Source: Uranotaenia lowii (lineage: Eukaryota > Arthropoda > Insecta > Diptera > Culicidae). Taken from it: a stretch of DNA of 64,000 bases. The DNA lies in NCBI RefSeq assembly GCF_029784155.1, contig NC_073692.1, positions 157,323,582-157,387,581 of the forward strand, given 5' to 3'. Each line of letters begins with the position of its first letter. The first letter of the stretch is position 1. Positions 56,940-64,000 of this stretch are shown in pieces. The notes under the pieces were generated by a model. That model was not told the origin of the DNA. It made no database searches and saw only the letters and a program-made list of their open reading frames with translations. Both the position numbers and the translations under genes were made by a program.

Positions 56940-57260
56940 GATTTCCCGGTTTTATCCGGGTTTGTCTGGACATTCAATTCAAAATTTTGAAACAGTCTGA
57001 CCCGGCTCGGTTTCCTGGATTTCATTGGAAAATGCCCGGGGTTTTCCCGGTTTTATTCACTTTATTAGGAAAATCAAAATTACAAACTTCTCCAAACGGA
57101 ATTTTTCGAGAAAAAATAATGATGAATGGTGTTTTGGATCTTAAAGTACGTTTAAAAATCTGTCGATAAATTCTGATAAAAAAGGTTTTTATTTTGCCCG
57201 GATAATGCTCGGATTTATGGACATTTTGGACGGTTTGTCCGGCTCGGATACGCTTCAAAT
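56940..57260. repeat. CCGGG-type dispersed repeat, diverged copy
   Basis: TTTCCCGGTTTTATCCGGGTT, TGCCCGGGGTTTTCCCGG, TTGCCCGGATAATGCTCGG and TTTGTCCGGCTCGG are spread over 320 bp. The orientation is opposite to the copies near 30 kb. Confidence 0.6.
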
Positions 57261-57829
57261 GAAAAAACTAGATATCTTGTATTTGGTCCGTAATGAGTTA
57301 ACATTGAAATTCTTAATTATCCTAATGGTTTTCTCTCACTTTCATCAACTTCATCGCACGGTTAATGCCTCTTTTTTCTGCCATGACATGAAATTTGAAA
57401 TTCCAAACTTATATAAGTTCCTCAATTTGAACTTCGGAAAAACTTGAAAATAACAAAGGGAATACAATTAAGATGCCGAAGTAGCACATTTCTAGATTGG
57501 ACTGGTAGCTTTTCTAACATGCAAATTTTCCTATTTTTTTTCTTTGTGATGGTCCAACAGTTTAATTTGAATCCTTCGTCCACCCCTTACACCTTTTTAG
57601 GAGTGGGAATAACTTTTTTTCTTTGGATAATTAAATCAATATTTTTTCTATCTGTTACTGGGCCAAATCGCATCCTTCCGAAACTCAATATACAAATTTG
57701 TCAAATTTGACGCTGTTTAACATCAGAAAGGACAAACTTTAATTCACAAATTATATACATCGTTTAAATGTTATGAAAACTTTGAAAATCTGTGGAGACA
57801 AAATAACGAAACGGAAAACACGACCATCA
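57261..57829. other. AT-rich non-coding sequence
   Basis: No gene. Plus-strand frames of 80-88 codons have no recognisable feature. Confidence 0.55.
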
Positions 57830-58350
57830 AGTGTGCAATGCGTTTTCCAATTTGGTTCACGAACCAGAATCGCGAGGTTCGCGAGGTTTTCTGCCACGGC
57901 TCGCTCATGATTTTCTGGCGATCGGATTCTCCTTGAAAAAAATCCTCTACAATCACGCGTTTGCTGAGTCGCGAACCTACTGTGGTCAGAACTTTTGTGA
58001 ACTACGCGCGGTTTTGTTTCTTGGCTGCTCCGATGTGAATACGATTTTTTTAGTCCTTGATCATGAGACATGAGACATGAAAAGTAAGGCACGAGACCGG
58101 TCACACGTTTCACTTTTTACGTCTCATTTCTCATCTTTCACGTCTCACATCTCACGTACATCTCATGTCTCCCGTCTTATTTCTCATGTCTCACATCTCA
58201 CGTCTAACATCTCACTTCTCACAGCTTTCGTCTCACTTTCCTATTCTCACGTCTCATGCATCAATTCTCTCGTCGCTCTTCCACGTTCAATTTCTCAATT
58301 CTGATGTCGTTTTTAACTTTTTAATTTCCACATCAAATTCACGTCTCACT
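57830..58350 (-). mobile_element. Inverted, diverged copy of the minisatellite-bearing element family
   Basis: On the minus strand the order is array (58350-58060, GTCTCAC words on the plus strand), then TCATGATCAAGGACTAAAAAAATCG, then a body with GAATCC, GAGCGAGCCGTGG and CGCGATTCTGGTTCGTGAACC. This is the same order as at 54000-54360. Between opposite-oriented words sits GAAAAGTAAGGCACGAGAC, matching GAATAGTAAGGCATGCAC at 60683-60700. Confidence 0.6.
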
Positions 58351-58395
58351 TAAGTTTTCGTAAGTTGTTACATATTTCTATGTTAAAAAACGAAC

Positions 58396-58556
58396 ATACA
58401 CACATGCGATCTCAGTGAAACTTCATGTTTCTTTGAAGACATCTTTTTTTGCTCAACTCTAAGCGTACATCTTCCCAAGATATAATGGCTAGCATCTTAC
58501 AAATGCTAAAACCACCAGATCACAGAAAGTGTACTATGTATGTCATGATCGGCACT
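58396..58556 (-). repeat. tRNA-derived SINE, 5'-truncated copy 3
   Basis: On the minus strand the body ACATACATAGTACACTTTCT, TTAGCATTTGTAAGATGCTA, TAGCCATTATATCTTGG and GAAACATGAAGTTTCACTGA matches the SINEs at 18735 and 19548. The tRNA-like head is lost beyond about 58556. Confidence 0.72.
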
Positions 58557-58689
58557 GACATTCGAAATGGACGTCCGTGCTCTAGAAGCGCCCTAAGAAT
58601 CGGTTACCTGTTGACAAAGCCTCTACGCGAGTTCCTCTTTTATCGAAGACCTAACCATGAAATAGTAGGCTTGGTGATACTTTGAATAA

Positions 58690-58900
58690 AATATCTTGAA
58701 CAGTGTAACATTTTTTGTTTCCAACAGACCGCAAAAAACACCAGCCAAGATGAGCTGTGCGTGTGTTTGTAAACCGGTCGGCAATAGGAAACAGTTTCTA
58801 GTTTTCCATTCCCACCCATTCTTATCCCTTTCCCATCAAAGACAAAGGAGGATGCAGACAATACATCGGCCATCGGCCGTCGGCAGATGGACTATGACAA
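58690..58900. other. Short single-copy stretch
   Basis: Higher-GC sequence with short frames on both strands and no recognised feature. Confidence 0.4.
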
Positions 58901-58920
58901 TAAACTTTCATTTGTTAACC

Positions 58921-58995
58921 AACTCAGATGGTGCACTGAGTAAGATACCGGACTGGTAATCTGAGATAAGATGTTGCAGTGAGTTCGATCCTAAC
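58921..58995 (+). repeat. tRNA-like sequence, probable SINE head
   Basis: CTCAGATGGTGCACTGAG gives an A-box-like part and GCAGTGAGTTCGATCCTAAC a B box (GTTCGATCC). A T-tract follows at once. The stems are too irregular for a working tRNA. Confidence 0.5.
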
Positions 58996-59339
58996 TATTT
59001 TTTTTTATGAATAATTATAAAATTGGATGAAAATTCCTTAATTTTTTTTTTGTTTAGCTTGAATGTAGTGGTCATACATCATTTAGCTTTAAAGCTCGAG
59101 TCTTAATGCCAGAAGTGCTTTTCCAATCATACATATAATTTTTGGTACAGTACACTTTTCTGCGTATTTTGGTACAGAGCTAGGCATTGGATTTTTGCAA
59201 CCTTTTCTATAAGTGTATAAATCAAATTTGTCGTACGTCAGTTGAAAATCAAATCATCATTTGACCTTGCGGATGTTTTTCCCATTATCTAATCGATAGC
59301 AGAGAAAAAACTGCAAAACAACAACGATTACCATATGCA

Positions 59340-60420
59340 ATCAATAGAGGACTCCTTCATCATCGCGCGCGCGGTAGCATCAATTCAACAGAAACAGCTG
59401 AAAAGCCCCAAAATATATAAGTATAACCGAGAATTTCCCTAGCCCACAGATTGTGACTTGTGTTGCCTCCGTCTTTTTTTTTTTTTTTGCTGCCATGATT
59501 ATCGGAGGTCACGAAAAGCCAAATAAAATAAAACAAGCAACTGTGAATGGGAGGCAAAAAACCACAGAGCCGAGGTTTTTACCTCACAAATTCCTGAAAA
59601 CACAATTCCTGCCCGCATCGGAACAAATATTCATTAAATGCTGAATATTTCCTCCTCGGATTTTTAGGGTAAGACACGAGTGGAGGAAACAGTTCGTGTC
59701 CCCCTCCCTTTGCTTTTTCGGCACCCCATTCACCAATCCTCGGAATGACCTCGGACGACGACGACGTTCCGTGGTGGGTCGATGATGGTGCCCGTGCGCC
59801 ATTCTAGTGATCGTTTTCCGCACTCACAAGCTCACTAGCTAGCTTGCTAGCAAGGGTGAAGAAAAATAGTTTGCGTGACTAGACATACTGACTAGACTTG
59901 TGTCTATGTATCGTCCCCGGCCTTATCGTTTATTCGTTTGTATTCGGATGGGGCGTCCGTTTTTTTCTCTCCCTCTCTCCTCATGAAGCCGGACAGGTCG
60001 GACATCCGAATGTAGAAATGGACTTTGTTGCATGTACTCCTCGGAAGACCTTCGTGGATGACGACAACTAGGAGGGCAGGCGACACTGCCCGGCACCATT
60101 TGGCCACGGTATGATTCACGGATTTCCGGGGTGCCGGAGATAAAAAGCAAACAATATTTGATTACCCCACTTAATCCTACATTCATACCAAGAAAAAAAA
60201 CTGTGAAGGGACGACTGTTTTGGAAAATGCTACCTATTGTTAGCTAATCGACTCCGCACAATTATTTTCTCATTTATTAAAGAACGCTTCCAGATTTCCA
60301 CAAATCTGAAGGGAACTGAACCAAAGAACGGACCACTAGGCTTAAGGTCATTGGACCGATATTGGGCCGAATAAGTTCAAATCGGACATCACTTCGATAA
60401 AGTAAATGCGTAGATAATGT
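59340..60420. other. Higher-GC, apparently single-copy island
   Basis: Contains a GCGCGCGCGG run at about 59365 and overlapping minus-strand frames (59584-59823 and 59904-60186) without recognised domains. Arginine-rich stretches in these frames come from CGA/CGT-rich DNA. It is a candidate promoter or untranslated exon. Confidence 0.4.
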
Positions 60421-60444
60421 TAGGCCGGAGGGCTTTTTCAGACA

Positions 60445-60965
60445 CTAAGGTTTTTTACACTTTTTTGCACAGTTTAACACGACTTTCTGTAAAAAAAAAC
60501 TTTGGATAAGCTTAGCTCTGGCGTTTGAAAGGGGAGACCTGAGACTTGAAACCTGAGACTTGAGACAGTAGATCTGTGACATGAGTCATAAGACATGAGG
60601 CATAATACATGATACATGAGACATAACACATGAGACGTAAGACATGAAAAGCAAGAGGCGTCAGACATGAGACGTGAGACATGAATAGTAAGGCATGCAC
60701 TAGTCTCACGTCTCACTTCTCACATCTTATTATGTTTCACGTCTCACGGCTTAAGGCTGATGTCTTACTTCACAGGTTATTTCTCACTTGTCACGTTCCA
60801 CATTTAGCTTCTCACATCATACGCCTCACTTCTCACATCCCACATCTGTTTTCTCACGTATCATTTCTTACTTTTCACGTCTTACGTCTCACTTCTCTAT
60901 CCTTACATTTCATTTCTCTTATCTTTCGTCTCATTTCTCTGGTTGCACGTCTCACATCTCACGTA
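60445..60965. repeat. Minisatellite pair in opposite orientations, element-family copy
   Basis: The left end ACACTAAGGTTTTTTACAC (60442) and GCTTAGCTCTGG (60517) precede a GAGACATGA-type array (60535-60682). After GAATAGTAAGGCATGCACTAG the words switch to TCTCACGTCTCACTTC (60700-60965). The two halves could pair with each other. This is the same layout as the copies at 53585-54120 and 58060-58350. Confidence 0.7.
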
Positions 60966-61540
60966 GTATCCTATTCTGCCTAACATTCTTCGGCTAAGCA
61001 ATCTTCGGCCTAGTATTTTCCGAAAAAAAAACGCGTAGGCTAACTGGTTTCTTGGCTTAGTCTTGAGATAGAACGTTTTATAACTAACATTACATCTATA
61101 CTCCATTATGGAAAACATGTAAATGTATTACAGAAATGCCAGGAACTAAGTAATAAACGACGAGTAATTAAATTACAGTTTGTTAAATGTTCAGTAATCA
61201 ATCAAAAAGATAAATTAATACATTTTGCTTTCAAAACCACTCCTTCTGGCTCCTCAACATAACAAATTTATCCATAGGGAAAGTGTTGGAAATTCTATGA
61301 ATGCTCAATTAAAACGATGCCAACACCACGTATATCGGTAACAGCGAATCAAAAAACAACATCAACGAACCAGATCCTTCCGCCATTCTGGTGTCATAAA
61401 AGGCAAACACACACAAACCCACAAACACATCTTTCCTTTGTTTGTGTATCCCAAAAAAAAAACAGTTGACTTCATTAACCACCGGTAGTGATCGTATAAT
61501 TAATTCATTTAGCAATAAATGGAGGGAGGGGCTAATTTAT
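60966..61540. other. AT-rich non-coding sequence
   Basis: No gene or clear structure. Confidence 0.55.
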
Positions 61541-61990
61541 CCATATGACTAATTCATCCGAAACAATCAGAGCTCATTACTTTCCGGCACACCACTTCAG
61601 TCGCACCTGTTCTCTCGATGGCCATTTGTTCCGTAGTGCCGGCTGACATCCTCACCCCCAAACCCCGGATCCCGGCGAAGGACAATTACGATAAATGGTC
61701 TGGTTTTCGGGATCACAGAACTGCCACTCGACGAACGAACGAACGAACGTTAACTTGGGCTCGTGCAGACAAAATCAGGGTTTAGAAACACAACAACCGA
61801 CTCCAGTTTCCCCTTGCCTATCCCAAAAACAACACACATACACTCACACGGTCCGGACCAGAGTTGATTCCCATAATGGGAGTTAGTTTGGTATAGGAAT
61901 TAAAATTTTCATTCATCCCTCTCATGAATATTAATCGATTCAACCGGGCTCCACTGTCTGTTACTGCTGTGGAAGTGGGACTTTTGCCAC
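61541..61990. other. Higher-GC, apparently single-copy island with a CGAA microsatellite
   Basis: (CGAA) repeats about five times at 61730-61748. A 63-codon plus-strand frame from 61695 has no recognised feature. Possible regulatory DNA. Confidence 0.4.
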
Positions 61991-62420
61991 GTTATTGGTT
62001 ATTTTTAGGCTCTAGATTTCGACTTTAAAATTTGACACCCTTTGTATTGTGATTTTTTGGTTCCGAAAAATGTCAACCGAAGTAGTAAAGGGCTACACGA
62101 CAAAGTTCGATTGACGTTTAGATTTTTTTTCTTTATTTTAAATTCTGATTTCTCAACTTTGATCGATTATAGTCAAATACATAATCTAGAAGTTATCCTC
62201 CAAAATGAATGCATGATTCTTCTCGATAGTATCGCAGCTACGAACTATCAAGGTTACATTCATGCAAATAATATCGTTATTTCAATTTTTTTTTTTTTAT
62301 GTCAATGTCAAAATTTTTTTCCCGGTTTAGTAGAAAGCTTTGGCTAATCATCTTCAGCAACTCTTTATCAATTAGGACCTTTCTAACCCTATTCCTCACA
62401 AAAGCCTTTGTATATCCCCC
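61991..62420. other. AT-rich non-coding sequence
   Basis: No gene. A 101-codon plus-strand frame at 62042-62347 is Phe/Ile-rich from T-tracts and is not convincing. Confidence 0.55.
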
Positions 62421-62429
62421 GGAGGTATA

Positions 62430-63505
62430 AGAGATAATAAATACGGCAAATAATATCTTCCACAGATTAAATCCTTCAGAAACAGTGCGTCAATCGAATT
62501 CCTTCGGATTTCCAGCGTGTCCAAATCTACCAGCATGCACAAGACACGATACTCTGGCATTTTTGCTTGTCACCCAAGGTTTCTCAAAGCGTATTTCAAG
62601 AACTTCTTCTGAACTCTCTCTAGTCTGTTGTTGTGTATATTGTAGTACGGTCGCCACACAATGTTGGCGTATTCAATGACGGTTGTAACTAATCCAGTGT
62701 AGATTGAACTCGTGACAGATTCTACAGACCATTCCGAAAATATTTAGAATTTGCATTTGCTACAACTTTTCTATGTGTTTTGAAAAAGATAACACCGCGT
62801 CCATCTCCACTCTCAAGTCTTTCACTGATTTTTGCCGAGCAGTTATACAATCGTTTTCTAAGCTATATTCATGATATTGCTCTTTTTCCGAGAAAATGTT
62901 ACCACGTTACATTTCGAGGAATTGATTTTTAGGACGAATCTACTGCAACACTCTGTGAACCTGTGTAAGGCATTTTGCCGAGTCAGGCAAATCTTCGGGT
63001 GACGAATAGACAAAAACCTTTTTAAATCATCGGCACACATCAGCCCGAACACATCAGTCAGCACTTCATAAAATTCATTCATAACAGCGTCGAAAAGAAG
63101 GGGTCCCAAGTGACTCCCTTGTGGAACACCACTGTTGACCGAGAAAGTACTAGAGCTCACGTTCTCCAGTTTGACGTATTGCGTTCTTTCGATCAGGAAC
63201 GAACGAATCCATTGAAGATCAGAATCGGATCTTCCATCTTGGCACATTTTTTCAAGAATGAGTTTGGTATTCCATCAGTGCCACAACTTTTCGATTCGTG
63301 GAGCGTTGAAATCTTCGTTCGTATTTCAGATATCGCTATTGTGAATTCGGGTATGATTTCTACCGGTAATTGGCGTTTTTGTTGTATTACTGCGTTGTTC
63401 AAAAGATACACAATGTGAAAGCATTCTTCTTGGGCTAGCAAGCCTAGGTTTCTATGCTCCTCGACTTCTTTCACAAGTCGTTTACCGTTTAAATGTTGGT
63501 TATCC
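62430..63505 (-). pseudogene. Decayed non-LTR retrotransposon reverse transcriptase
   Basis: On the minus strand the reverse-transcriptase motifs appear in order but in shifted frames. Near 63260-63300 is CGTDGIPNSFLKKCA (the GPDGI-type motif). Near 63130-63200 is WIRSFLIERTQYVKLENV, followed by SGVPQGSHLGPLLF. Near 63030 is LMCADDLKRF, the catalytic block, with C-A-D-D where F/Y-A-D-D is usual. Near 62930 is KINSSKCNVVTFSRK. Further on, in another frame, come YTGLVTTVIEYANIVWRPYY and RLERVQKKFLKYALRNLG before an in-frame stop (62550-62720). The motif spacing fits a Jockey/CR1-like ORF2. At least one frameshift and one stop make it inactive. No endonuclease is seen upstream. Confidence 0.88.
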
Positions 63506-63800
63506 TAGACGCGCGCTATGTAGTCACAGCACACGCACGGGTCTTTTTATGCAACAATCCGATGTATTAGCGACAGAGACATCACTCTTTATCGACTCGA
63601 ACGACTTCAAACAACTGACAAAAGTCGCCCTTCCTAGTTCGTGAATACCGCAGCTTCGCTCGTAGAATACTTCTTGTCAATTAAGTTTTCCTATCAAGCA
63701 CGCGAGGTATTCACGCATTGATCCTCTACACAGCAGGTCATTTTAGTAGTTTCGCTCATAGGTCCGGACACACTCTAATTAGATGCTCCCAGACTCTCAC
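63506..63800. other. Unassigned sequence
   Basis: Moderate GC, no gene recognised. It may be the remainder of one of the two flanking decayed elements. Confidence 0.4.
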
Positions 63801-63998
63801 TCATCCTACTTCAACTTCTTTGGAAGGCAATGATAATCCGTATCGTACAAACCGATCACATACTTCATGCCAACGACGTACATCAGGATCTGATGATAAA
63901 TAGGTTCACCATAGTTCATCTTGGCTATCATACAGCTTTTGTTAATTGGCATTCTTTTTCCGCAAGAAGGTCATAGCTTTATTGCTGTCCCAATACAT
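63801..63998 (-). pseudogene. Unidentified degraded reading frame running off the window
   Basis: From 63998 the minus strand reads MYWDSNKAMTFLRKKNAN, a TAA, QKLYDSQDELW, a TGA, and then a 35-codon stretch that includes DPDVRRWHEVCDRFVRYG and ends at TGA (63801-63803). The residue composition looks like real protein, and the two stops then mark decay. I recognise no family. It may continue beyond the window edge, so the start is not meaningful. Confidence 0.35.
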
Positions 63999-64000
63999 AT

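Noticed and set aside
1..64000. Integrated viral sequence
   Set aside because: I looked for polymerase, nucleoprotein, capsid or glycoprotein-like frames on both strands and saw none; the only polymerase remnant (62.4-63.5 kb) is a non-LTR reverse transcriptase.

Overview
This 64 kb window looks like gene-poor, repeat-rich DNA of a dipteran, most likely a mosquito. The main clue is an almost complete Tc1/mariner-type element (22880-24179) whose transposase has 37 residues between the second Asp and the catalytic Glu. That is the ITmD37E signature, a family first described from mosquitoes. Dispersed CCGGGAAAACC repeats, non-LTR retrotransposon fragments and short tRNA-derived elements fit the same picture. 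The organism call is inference; no host gene here identifies a species.

No complete host gene is visible. Two short first-exon candidates end at consensus splice donors: 17375-17450 (donor at 17451) and 44786-44900 (donor at 44901). A third weak candidate is a small signal-peptide-like reading frame on the minus strand at 52803-52967. Islands of higher-GC, apparently single-copy sequence (4.9-5.8, 15.1-18.0, 25.1-26.5, 35.5-36.3, 43.8-44.9, 52.1-53.4, 59.3-60.4 and 61.5-62.0 kb) may be 5' UTRs, promoters or enhancers. The window may therefore be the upstream region or long introns of one or more genes.

Layout. 0-12 kb: a TTAA-flanked element, nested foldback elements, a minisatellite-bearing element (5780-6791), a broken ITmD37E transposase, and a hAT-like element (10446-11917) with a retrotransposon inserted in it. 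12-22 kb: a non-coding element with CAGGG ends and a 6-bp target duplication (12192-14157), a candidate promoter and first exon, SINEs, and a TA-flanked MITE. 22-25 kb: a tRNA-Lys-like sequence between direct repeats, the ITmD37E element, and a second hAT-like element. 27-35.5 kb: three nested elements. 37-40.7 kb: a 42-bp palindrome with an 8-bp duplication, a 1.3-kb array of a 13-bp repeat, and a long hairpin. 44-49 kb: a second candidate exon, a 1.7-kb CTGTCC array, and a retroelement-like tandem region. 49-60 kb: further dispersed repeats, including a 53-bp inverted repeat around a second 13-bp array. 62-64 kb: a decayed reverse transcriptase and an unidentified broken reading frame.

The most interesting signal is structural. 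Three non-coding elements share CAGGG-type termini, 6-bp target duplications and directly oriented subterminal repeats, a combination I cannot assign to a standard DNA-transposon superfamily. I see no multi-gene system, CRISPR array or operon. Coordinates marked as approximate arms or arrays may be off by a few tens of bases.
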